NCBI RefSeq assembly: GCF_000526155.1
Contig: NZ_JAFN01000001.1
Coordinates: 3,660,264 to 3,724,263 of the forward strand
Origin: Deferrisoma camini S3R1
GTDB taxonomy: Bacteria; Desulfobacterota; Deferrisomatia; Deferrisomatales; Deferrisomataceae
Length of the DNA stretch: 64,000 nucleotides
Direction of reading: 5' to 3'
Below the pieces are notes generated by a model, which was not told the DNA's origin, did no database searches, and was given only the letters and a program-made list of their open reading frames with translations. Made by a program: the position numbers and the translations under genes. Below are positions 53,874 through 63,329 of this stretch, one piece after another. How positions within the stretch are numbered: position 1 is the stretch's first letter; every line of letters begins with the position of its first letter.

Positions 53874-55271
53874 GTGGGTATTGTAATCCTGGTGGACGAC
53901 GATCCGGACATTCGATACTCGTTCGGCCGTGCCCTCGGGCGGGACTACGACGTTCGGGCCTGCGCGTCGGCCGAGGAGGGCCTGGCGGCCGTGGAGGCCG
54001 ATCCCGGAGGCGTTGACCTGGTGCTTCTCGACATTCGGATGCCGGGCCGGGACGGGTTCTGGCTGCTGGAGAGGCTGCGTTCCTCCCATCCGAACCTCCC
54101 GGTCGTCATGGTCACCGCCTACGGAGACACCGAGACGGCGATCCGGGCCATGAAACAGGGGGCCTACGACTACCTCGTCAAGCCGTTCGACGTGGGGCAC
54201 GTGCAGACCCTGATCGAGGCCGCCCGCAAGCAGCGGGCCCTGACCCGCTCGGCCGTCTCCTTGGGGCCCGAGGCGGAGGCCGGCGCAGACCGAATCATCG
54301 GCAACTCCCCGGCGATGGTTCGGGTGTACAAGCGAATCGGTCAACTGGCGGCCACGAGCCTCCCGTGCTTGATCACCGGCGAGACGGGCACGGGCAAGGA
54401 ACTCGTAGCCCGGGCCCTGGTCCACCACGGAGACCGGGCGGGGAGGCCGTTTCTCGTGGTGGACTGCGCCGCCGTGCCCAAGGATCTGTTGGAGTCGGAG
54501 CTGTTCGGCTACGAGGAGGGCGCGTTCACGGGCGCCCGAAAGGGGGGCAAGCTGGGGAAGTTCGAGCTGGCCCACGGGGGCACCCTGTTCCTGGACGAGA
54601 TCGCCGAGATCCCGGTGGACCTCCAGGCGAAACTCCTCCGGGTCCTGCAGGGCGGCCGGATCCAGCGGGTGGGTGGGGCCGAGGAGATCCCGGTGGACGT
54701 CCGGGTGGTGGCCGCCACCTGCGCCGACCTGGAGGCACGGGTGGCGGACGGCACGTTTCGTTCGGACCTGTTCTACCGAATCAACGTGGGCCGCATCCAC
54801 CTCCCGCCGCTGCGGGAGCGGCGGGAGGACATCCCCGCCCTGGTCCGGTACTTCGCCCGCAAGCACGGGGCCGCCGTGGGCCGAACCGTGACCGGGGTGT
54901 CTGAGGACCTGATCCGCACGTTCCAGGCTCGGTCGTGGCCGGGAAACGTGCGGGAGTTGGAGAACGAGGTGCGTCGGCTCCTGGCCTCGACCCGCGGGGA
55001 GGTCCTGGCCCCGGAGTTGGGTGTGGCGTGCGCGGAGGACACGGCGGTCTGCTCCGAGCTTCGCTCCCTGGCGGCCCGGGTCCTCGACGAAGGCCCGACC
55101 GACGCGTTCCATTCGTTCGTGGCCCGGGCCGAAGCGAGCCTGATCGCCGAGGCCCTGGAGCGAACGGGCGGCAACGTGAGCGCCGCGGCCCGGCTGCTCG
55201 GCATCACCCGCCTCACCCTGCGGAAGAAAGCCGAAACCTACGGGATCCGGGTTCGGGACCCCGCCGTTTGA
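53874..55271 (+). CDS. NtrC-family sigma-54 response regulator
   Basis: A 465-residue regulator: receiver domain with phospho-acceptor D53 (LLDIRMPG), AAA+ domain with Walker A GETGTGKE (169-176) and a canonical GAFTGA loop (216-221), Walker B FLDEIAEIP, and a Fis-type DNA-binding helix-turn-helix (GGNVSAAARLLGITRLTLRKK). It is the partner of the kinase encoded immediately upstream. Target promoters are probably sigma-54-dependent; none with correct spacing was found before the cytochrome genes, so its targets may lie outside the window. Confidence 0.94.
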   Translation: MGIVILVDDDPDIRYSFGRALGRDYDVRACASAEEGLAAVEADPGGVDLVLLDIRMPGRDGFWLLERLRSSHPNLPVVMVTAYGDTETAIRAMKQGAYDYLVKPFDVGHVQTLIEAARKQRALTRSAVSLGPEAEAGADRIIGNSPAMVRVYKRIGQLAATSLPCLITGETGTGKELVARALVHHGDRAGRPFLVVDCAAVPKDLLESELFGYEEGAFTGARKGGKLGKFELAHGGTLFLDEIAEIPVDLQAKLLRVLQGGRIQRVGGAEEIPVDVRVVAATCADLEARVADGTFRSDLFYRINVGRIHLPPLRERREDIPALVRYFARKHGAAVGRTVTGVSEDLIRTFQARSWPGNVRELENEVRRLLASTRGEVLAPELGVACAEDTAVCSELRSLAARVLDEGPTDAFHSFVARAEASLIAEALERTGGNVSAAARLLGITRLTLRKKAETYGIRVRDPAV

Positions 55272-55310
55272 GCCGGGTCGATGTTTCGGCCCCCCGTGCC
55301 ACGGTCGGCT

Positions 55311-55490
55311 AGCCCGCATTATTCATGAGCGTTCGTCGCGAAACCGTCGAGTGTGAGTGAGATCGGGGCAAGCGCAGCAACGAGGGGCGCAGGCGTACTG
55401 GACGGTACGTCGAGCCCCGAGGCGCGAGCACGCCCCGAGATGGCGTGCAATCGGCGGTTGCAGCAGAAGGCTTCATGAATAATGCGGGCT
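55311..55490. mobile_element. 180-base MITE-like element
   Basis: Perfect 18-base terminal inverted repeats (AGCCCGCATTATTCATGA and its complement at 55473-55490) bound a 180-base stretch without a gene. The arms are far more AT-rich than the surroundings, and the inside holds partial symmetry around GTACTGGACGGTAC. It looks like a non-autonomous transposon or the remains of an insertion sequence; flanking target copies are not clear (CTAG and CTGG). The remaining gap to 55741 holds the acsA promoter. Confidence 0.75.
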
Positions 55491-55610
55491 GGGGCGCCGG
55501 GAGTTTCGCAGATCCTCTCCTTTCTCGGTTTCCGGGAGCCGCTCTTCCCACGACGCAGAAGTCCCTTCTCCCGGCTGTTCCCACGTGTGATCCTAACGAC
55601 GTTTGGGGTA

Positions 55611-55640
55611 TTGCGCGACTTCGGTTCGCATGGGTATACT
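55611..55640 (+). promoter_or_regulatory. Sigma-70-type promoter of acsA
   Basis: TTGCGC, an 18-base spacer and TATACT, about 100 bases before the acsA start. The -10 box matches at five of six positions and the -35 box at four of six. Confidence 0.5.
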
Positions 55641-55741
55641 CAGAACCGCGTTTGGGTTCGTGAGGGGCGACCCCGGGGGAGGAGAAGGGGAAACCGCCGG
55701 GTCGCGTTTTCGTTCAACCCGTTGGGAGAAGGAGGTCAGTC

Positions 55742-57712
<1,971 letters not shown>

Positions 57713-57734
57713 CCGTCCCCCCTTTGATGGATCG

Positions 57735-57766
57735 AAAAGGCCGGCCCCTTGCAGGGCCGGCCTTTT
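57735..57766 (+). terminator. Terminator after acsA
   Basis: Perfect 13-base-pair stem (AAAAGGCCGGCCC / GGGCCGGCCTTTT) with a six-base loop and T run, 22 bases after the stop. Confidence 0.9.
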
Positions 57767-57877
57767 CTTGGTCGCCGATCTTCGAGAGCCGAGAGAAGGC
57801 GCGGGCCGTTCTTCTCCCTGGCCTTCCCACCTCGAGCTGTGGTACCCGTTGGGGCCTTCGCGATCGGAGGCTCTCGG

Positions 57878-58762
57878 ATGCGTACCCAGCCCAAAGCCGC
57901 CCCGTGGGCCGTGGATCTGGCCCTGGTGACGGTGGTCCTCCTGTGGTCCCTGAACTTCGTCATCCTGAAGGCGGCCCTGCCCCGGTTCGACCCCCTGGCC
58001 CTCGCGGCGTTGCGGTTCATGGGGATCGCCGTGCTGTTCGAGATCCTTCTGCGATTCAAAGGGGTCGAGGGGCGCCTGGATCGCGCCGACCGCAAGGCCT
58101 TCGTGGGGTCGGCCCTGGTGGGTTACACCCTGTACCAGGGGCTGTTCATCCTCGGGCTCCATCGGGGCACCGCGTTCTCCACCGCGCTCATGATCAACAC
58201 CGGCCCGATGTGGGCCGCCCTGATCCTGACCCTCTGGGGGCTGGAGAGGGTCGGCCGCCGCCAATGGGCCGGCATCTTCCTGGCCCTGGTGGGGCTCGTG
58301 TTCTACGTCGGCCCCCGCCTCCTCGCCCGGGGAGGTGGCGGGGTCGGGGATCTCCTGGCCTTGGGGGCGGCCGTGTCGTGGTCGTGCTACGGCATCCTCA
58401 ACAAGCCGCTGCTCAAGAGGTACGGGGCGTTCTACCTCACCACCCGCACGTTCCAGATCGGCGCGGCCCTCTTCCTGCCGTTCGCGGTGCCTGCGCTCCT
58501 TGGCCAGGACTGGGCCGGCATCGGCCCGGCCGGCTGGGCGGCCGTGGCCTACTCCGTGGTGTTCCCCATCGTGGTGGCCGTGAGCCTCTGGAACTGGGCC
58601 ATCGGGCAGCGGGGCGTGAGCCGCACCGTGGTGTACCAGTACTTGGTACCCGTGGTGAGCGGTCTGCTCTCCTGGCTCTGCCTGGACGAACCCTTCACCC
58701 CCCAGAAGCTGGCCGGCGGGGCTCTTGTACTGGCGGGTGTGGCCCTGAGCCGAAGGGGTTGA
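57878..58762 (+). CDS. EamA/DMT-superfamily permease
   Basis: A 294-residue inner-membrane protein with ten predicted helices in two EamA repeats (LLWSLNFVILKAALPRFDPL and the second-half WSCYGILNKPLLKRYG). Such proteins export amino acids or metabolites. The ATG at 57878 is chosen because the first helix begins 12 residues later; upstream codons overlap the acsA terminator. The substrate cannot be told. Confidence 0.88.
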   Translation: MRTQPKAAPWAVDLALVTVVLLWSLNFVILKAALPRFDPLALAALRFMGIAVLFEILLRFKGVEGRLDRADRKAFVGSALVGYTLYQGLFILGLHRGTAFSTALMINTGPMWAALILTLWGLERVGRRQWAGIFLALVGLVFYVGPRLLARGGGGVGDLLALGAAVSWSCYGILNKPLLKRYGAFYLTTRTFQIGAALFLPFAVPALLGQDWAGIGPAGWAAVAYSVVFPIVVAVSLWNWAIGQRGVSRTVVYQYLVPVVSGLLSWLCLDEPFTPQKLAGGALVLAGVALSRRG

Positions 58763-58844
58763 CCCGGCCTGCTCCGGCCGGACCACCAACTTGCGCAGCG
58801 CCTCACGCCCCCCCACAGGCCGTTTCCACTGTGCGAGGCTCAGG

Positions 58845-59192
58845 ATGCCGCTGCTGGCGCGCCAGATGTTGGGAAAGATCCGCCGGCTCTGGCTCGTCTG
58901 GCTTCGTCCTCGATACGTGGCCCGGAAACGCCGGGAGCGGACCGGCCGGTGCCTGCGGTGCGGGCGTTGCTGCAGCCTTGCGTTCACCTGCCCGATGTTC
59001 GCCGGGCAAGGACTCTGTTTGACCTACGGTGCGATCCGACCCCGCGTTTGCGCCGCGTTCCCGATCGATGAGCGGGACCTCGCGGAGATCCGCGCGAGCG
59101 GCGGCGCGTGTGGGTCGTATCGCCCTATTTCCTGCCGGACGAGGCCCTGCTCCAGATGCTGGCCGTCCAGACCCGGGCCGGGGTCGAGGTGA
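58845..59192 (+). CDS. YkgJ-like cysteine-cluster protein with altered C-terminus
   Basis: A 115-residue protein. After a basic N-terminus it shows the YkgJ family pattern of CLRCGRCCSLAFTCP, then RPRVCAAFPIDERDL and a further cysteine in GACGS, which together probably hold an iron or zinc centre. Family members usually stop soon after that last cysteine; here the frame runs on for about 20 residues of unrelated sequence (YRPISCRTRPCSRCWPSRPG) that is the out-of-frame start of a phospholipase-D fragment. The 3' end was probably joined to foreign sequence by a deletion or rearrangement near 59100. Confidence 0.65.
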   Translation: MPLLARQMLGKIRRLWLVWLRPRYVARKRRERTGRCLRCGRCCSLAFTCPMFAGQGLCLTYGAIRPRVCAAFPIDERDLAEIRASGGACGSYRPISCRTRPCSRCWPSRPGPGSR

Positions 59193-59554
59193 CGGTCGTC
59201 GTTCCAGAGCGTTCGAACCATCGGCTGGCGGACTGGGCACGGGAACGCCCGTTGCAGATCCTGCGGGACGCGGGAGCCCGGGTCCTGGGATACGGCCGCA
59301 GCATGATCCATGCGAATCTCGTCGCCGTCGACGAGAGCTTCGGTCTTTTCGGATCGGCCAATCTGGACATGCGAAGCCTCTATCTGAATTTCGAGGTCGG
59401 GCTGGCGCTCTACACCCCGGCGGACGTCAGAGCGCTCCGGCGGATTGCCGCCGAATACGCGTCGGCGTCCGGACCCCTGGCGTTTCCTCACCGCAGGGGC
59501 AACGTGGGAGAACTCCTGGTGGACTTGGCGGAACTCTTGGCACCCCTTTTGTGA
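59108..59554 (+). pseudogene. Cardiolipin synthase-like phospholipase D, C-terminal fragment
   Basis: About 148 residues of the second catalytic half of a cardiolipin synthase: VWVVSPYFLPDEALLQML, then MIHANLVAVDE and FGSANLDMRSLYLNFEVGL. The HKD motif is degenerate (HAN instead of HxK). The N-terminal half and membrane helices are missing, and the 5' edge overlaps the end of a YkgJ-like gene in another frame. It is best read as a remnant, although a short protein could still be made from the GTG at 59108. Confidence 0.75.
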
Positions 59555-59572
59555 CGGCGGGAGACGGGAGTC

Positions 59573-61267
59573 GTGTACTCGGTTACCGAACGGATCCTGA
59601 CGCTCCTGGCGGCCCATCCCCATCCGGTGACCTTCTTCCTGCTGGTGCTCACGGGACTGGGGCTTCCCGTGCCGGAGGACGTGATCCTTCTGGCGGCCGG
59701 GGCCGTGGTGAGCTGGGGGCGCACCGGCTACTACCCTATCGTGGGGGCGGCCCTCCTGGGGGTGCTGGTCGGGGATCTCCTGCTCTTCCTCCTGGGGCGG
59801 AGATACGGTCCCAACGTCCTCAAACATCGACCGTTTCGGTACCTGGCGAGCCCACGGCGCATGGACCGGGCGCGGGACATGCTGGCCCGTCGAGGCGCGG
59901 GAGCCGTGTTCCTCGCTCGGTTCGTCGCGGGGGTGCGGTTTGCGGTGTTCTTTGTGGCCGGGGCGAGCGGCATGAACGCGGCCACGTTCGTTCTGCTCGA
60001 CCTCACGGGGGCCGTGCTCTCGGTTCCCCTGGTGGTCCTCGTGGGGTACGTGTTCGGCTCGAACCTGGAGGAGGCCCTGGGCTTCCTCCATGCCCACCGC
60101 TGGCAGGTGCTCGCCGCCGCGGTCGGCTTGGTGCTGGCGGGGTGGGCCCTCGTTCGGGTGGGCCGGGCCCTCGGCCTGTGGAACCGGATCCGGCGGGCCG
60201 GGGCGGCCCTGGCCGGCGGGTACCTGGGACGCCGCCGGTGGTTTCGTTTGGCCCTGCTGGCCGCGGCATTGGGCGGTGTGGTCTACTACGCGGCGGTGGC
60301 CGCCCAACCGCTGCCCGCGGCCGACCGGAACTTCCGGGAGATCGCCCGGATTCCCGCCGTGGGCCCGGGAGAGCCGTTCAGCTTTGCGGTGTTGGGCGAC
60401 AACCGCAACAGCCAGACGGTGTTCACGGAGATTCTCCGGCGCATCGATGCGGATCCCGACATCCGGTTCGCGGTGGACCTGGGAGACCTGGTATTCGACG
60501 GCGAGAGGGAGAAGTACCGGTTCTTCTTGGAGCAGATCGGCGGATTCACGAAGCCCCTCCTGGTGGCGCCGGGAAACCACGACATCCGCGAGGGCGGCCG
60601 CGCCGTGTACTATGACGCGTTTGGCCCATTCTACTACTCGTTCCGGGTGGGCGACGCCCTGTTCGTGGTGCTGGACGACGCCGACGAGGTGGGATTCACG
60701 CCGTCCCAGTGGGCCTGGGCCGAGCGCGTGGTGAAGGAATCGGGCGCCGCGCACACGTTCGTGATGTTTCACGTGCCGCTGTTCGATCCCCGCCACCGCA
60801 CGGACCTCGACTGGCTCAAAGCCGTGCTGCCGGGGCCCGCCCGGAACTGGATGTTCCACCACAGCCTGGCCGACGACGCGAAGGCCCGGGAGTATGCGGC
60901 AGCGTTCCGGCGGTGGGGGGTCACGAGGCTGTACTGCTCCCACGTTCACGGCTTCTACCGGGGAGAGTGGGCCGGCGTGCCGTTCACCCTGACGGGGGGT
61001 GCCGGCGCCCCGCTGGTCGGGGTCGACCCCGAGCACGATTTCTACCATTACGTGAAGGTCACGGTGGGACCCGGGGGCGTGCGCGAGGAGGTGGTTCGGA
61101 TTCCTTCGCCCTCGTTCGGGCTTCTGGCCCGCGCCGGAAACCTGGTTTTTCTGCATCTGAGAAGCTTCGTGGCCACCCACGTCCCGGGTACGGTTCTGTT
61201 CCTCGTGTTCGCGGTGGGCGCGTGGGACCTCCTGGCTGCCCGGCGCGGTCGGGAGAACGCAGCGTGA
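59573..61267 (+). CDS. DedA membrane protein fused to a metallophosphoesterase
   Basis: A 564-residue fusion. Residues about 1-190 form a DedA/SNARE-associated domain (GLPVPEDVILLAAG, GDLLLFLLGRRYG, FLARFVAGVRFAVFFVAGASG). A further membrane helix (about 225-242) leads to a calcineurin-like phosphoesterase with metal ligands D276 (GDNRNS), D305 (LGDLV), N335-H336 (GNHD), H400 (MFHVP), H457 and H459 (SHVHG). A last helix (VPGTVLFLVFAVGAW) ends the protein. Some DedA proteins flip undecaprenyl phosphate; a phosphoesterase on the same chain suggests coupled lipid-phosphate processing. The GTG start follows CGGGAG. Its stop overlaps the PAP2 start by one base. Confidence 0.9.
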   Translation: MYSVTERILTLLAAHPHPVTFFLLVLTGLGLPVPEDVILLAAGAVVSWGRTGYYPIVGAALLGVLVGDLLLFLLGRRYGPNVLKHRPFRYLASPRRMDRARDMLARRGAGAVFLARFVAGVRFAVFFVAGASGMNAATFVLLDLTGAVLSVPLVVLVGYVFGSNLEEALGFLHAHRWQVLAAAVGLVLAGWALVRVGRALGLWNRIRRAGAALAGGYLGRRRWFRLALLAAALGGVVYYAAVAAQPLPAADRNFREIARIPAVGPGEPFSFAVLGDNRNSQTVFTEILRRIDADPDIRFAVDLGDLVFDGEREKYRFFLEQIGGFTKPLLVAPGNHDIREGGRAVYYDAFGPFYYSFRVGDALFVVLDDADEVGFTPSQWAWAERVVKESGAAHTFVMFHVPLFDPRHRTDLDWLKAVLPGPARNWMFHHSLADDAKAREYAAAFRRWGVTRLYCSHVHGFYRGEWAGVPFTLTGGAGAPLVGVDPEHDFYHYVKVTVGPGGVREEVVRIPSPSFGLLARAGNLVFLHLRSFVATHVPGTVLFLVFAVGAWDLLAARRGRENAA

Positions 61268-62052
61268 TGCGGGTCTCCCTCCTGGCCGTGGCCCTCGCCC
61301 TCATCATGGTGTCGGCGAGCTCGGCCTCTGCCGGGGTGGGCCGAGACCCGGTCCGGGCTGGTCGGGACGCCCTCGCGTACGCCGTGACCCCGGCCGGCTG
61401 GGGTGCCGAGGAATGGGGCCGGTTCGGGCTCGCCGCGGGGGCGGTGGCGGCCGTGGGGGTGGCCGACGAGGGCGTCCGGGTCTCCGTACGAGACGTCCGC
61501 ACCGGGTTCACGGGGGATCTCGCCCGGGCGGTGAAGGGGCTCGGCGAGCCCCTGGGCTGGGGCGGGGCTGTGGTCGCGGCCACGTACCTGGGGGGCTGGG
61601 CGGCCGGAGCCGACGACGTGCGGGAGACCGGGTTTCGCATGGCCGAGGCCGGCGTGCTTTCGCTGGCGGCGGCATCGGTGCTCAAGGTCGCCGCAGGCCG
61701 AAGCCGGCCCGGGGAGGGGCAGGGCGCCGGCACGTTTCGGCCGCTCCGGGGCGGTCTGGGCGGCGGGCGCTCGTCGTTCCCCTCAGGCCACACCACGTTC
61801 GCCTTCGCCGTGGCCGCGGTGGCGGCCGAACGGGTGCCGGGTTCGGGCTGGGTGGCCTATCCGCTCGCGGCGCTCGTGGGCTGGTCGCGCCTCCACGACG
61901 ACGACCACTGGGCGAGCGATGTCGCGGCGGGGGCCGCCCTGGGCGCGGCCACCGGCTGGTGGGCGGCGCACCGCCCGGATGAGTCCGCCGCCCGGCTGGT
62001 GCCCTGGGTCGGCCCGGGCGGGGGAGGCCTGGCATGGGCCGGAGAGTTCTGA
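61267..62052 (+). CDS. PAP2-family phosphatase
   Basis: A 261-residue protein with a signal peptide or first helix (ending SSASA) and the complete three-part PAP2 catalytic signature: K140-x6-RP (KVAAGRSRP), P172-SGH, and S207-R-x5-H214-x3-D218. Members dephosphorylate lipid pyrophosphates such as undecaprenyl pyrophosphate, or phosphatidic acid. The ATG overlaps the stop of the DedA fusion by one base, so translation is coupled, and it overlaps the next gene by 19 bases. Confidence 0.9.
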   Translation: MRVSLLAVALALIMVSASSASAGVGRDPVRAGRDALAYAVTPAGWGAEEWGRFGLAAGAVAAVGVADEGVRVSVRDVRTGFTGDLARAVKGLGEPLGWGGAVVAATYLGGWAAGADDVRETGFRMAEAGVLSLAAASVLKVAAGRSRPGEGQGAGTFRPLRGGLGGGRSSFPSGHTTFAFAVAAVAAERVPGSGWVAYPLAALVGWSRLHDDDHWASDVAAGAALGAATGWWAAHRPDESAARLVPWVGPGGGGLAWAGEF

Positions 62053-63233
62053 GCCGGCCGCGCCTTCCCGGCACGGTCCGGGCGCTCGGGTGGGTGAGCC
62101 TGCTCACCGATCTGTCGAGCGAGATGATCTATCCCCTGCTCCCGGCGTTTCTCACGGGCGTCCTGGGGGCGGGGGCCGGAGCCTTGGGGGTGATCGAGGG
62201 GGTGGCCGAGGCCACGGCGTCGGTGCTCAAGTGGGTGTCGGGCCGGTGGTCCGACCGGATGGAGCGCCGGAAGCCGTTGGTGCTGGTGGGGTATACGGTG
62301 TCCGGGATGAGCCGCCCCCTGATCGGGGCGGCCTCCTCGTGGCTCGGGGTGCTGGGACTGCGGTTCTCGGATCGGGTGGGCAAGGGGCTTCGCACGTCCC
62401 CGCGCGACGCCTTGATCGCCGAGGCCGTGGCGCCCGAACAGCGCGGCCGGGCGTTCGGATTCCACCGGGCCATGGACCACGCGGGTGCCGTGGTGGGGCC
62501 CCTGGTGGCCGCGGCCCTGCTGGGCTGGGGCGTGCCGCTCCGCGTCGTGTTTGGGCTGGCCGCGCTGCCCGCAGCGGCGGTGGTCGTTGTGATCGCGCGA
62601 GGAGTTGCGGAGTCTCCCCGTTCTGCTCCGCAACCCGATCCGTCCCTGGCCGCGGCCCCAAAGCCGGGGGGATTCGGCCCCGGCTTCGGACGGTTTCTGC
62701 TGGCCCTGGCGGTGTTCACCCTGGGCAACTCTACCGACGCGTTTCTCCTGTTCCGGATGTCCGAGCTGGGGGCCCCGGCTGCCAGCGTGGCCGTGTTGTG
62801 GGCGGCCCACCACGGGGTGAAAACCGCGGCAACCCTCTGGGGGGGCCGGATCGTGGACCGGCTAGGCCCGCGACGGTGCCTCACAGCCGGGTGGTTGTGG
62901 TACGCCGTGGTCTACCTCGGCTTCGCCCTGGCGCGGGGGCCGGGCGCGGGCGTGGTGTGGTTCCTGGCTTACGGCCTCTATCACGGGTTGGCCGAGCCCG
63001 CCGAAAGGGCATGGACCGCCGCCCTGGCCCCCCGGGGCGTCCGGGGCGCCGCCTACGGGTGGGTTCACGGGGCGATGGGGCTCGCCGCCCTGCCTGCGAG
63101 CCTTCTTTTCGGGGGCCTCTGGGAGGCCTGGGGGGCTCCGGTGGCCTTCGGTGTCGGGGCGGCGCTGGCAGTGGGCGCGGCGGCGCTGCTGGCGGGCGTA
63201 CCGAGCCGTCCCGTCGGCGGCGCGAACGCCTGA
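62034..63233 (+). CDS. Major facilitator superfamily permease
   Basis: A 399-residue inner-membrane protein with about twelve helices. The loop segment DRVGKGLRTSPRDALI between helices and SDRMERRKP after helix 2 are typical of MFS efflux-type proteins. The N-terminus (LTDLSSEMIYPLLPAFL) is that of a widespread MFS group of unknown substrate. It starts inside the PAP2 gene, suggesting one operon with the DedA fusion. Confidence 0.88.
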   Translation: MGRRVLSRPRLPGTVRALGWVSLLTDLSSEMIYPLLPAFLTGVLGAGAGALGVIEGVAEATASVLKWVSGRWSDRMERRKPLVLVGYTVSGMSRPLIGAASSWLGVLGLRFSDRVGKGLRTSPRDALIAEAVAPEQRGRAFGFHRAMDHAGAVVGPLVAAALLGWGVPLRVVFGLAALPAAAVVVVIARGVAESPRSAPQPDPSLAAAPKPGGFGPGFGRFLLALAVFTLGNSTDAFLLFRMSELGAPAASVAVLWAAHHGVKTAATLWGGRIVDRLGPRRCLTAGWLWYAVVYLGFALARGPGAGVVWFLAYGLYHGLAEPAERAWTAALAPRGVRGAAYGWVHGAMGLAALPASLLFGGLWEAWGAPVAFGVGAALAVGAAALLAGVPSRPVGGANA

Positions 63234-63329
63234 GCGGCCGCGCACGGACTTCCTCCCGTCCCCAGGGCGGACCGCCTCCCGGCCGGTCCCCGCCCGCAAA
63301 GAGGCTCCCGCCGAAGAGTCGGTCCAGGG

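Noticed and set aside
63234-63329. A gene or terminator in the last convergent gap
   Set aside because: No frame with a start signal and no stable stem with a T run was found.
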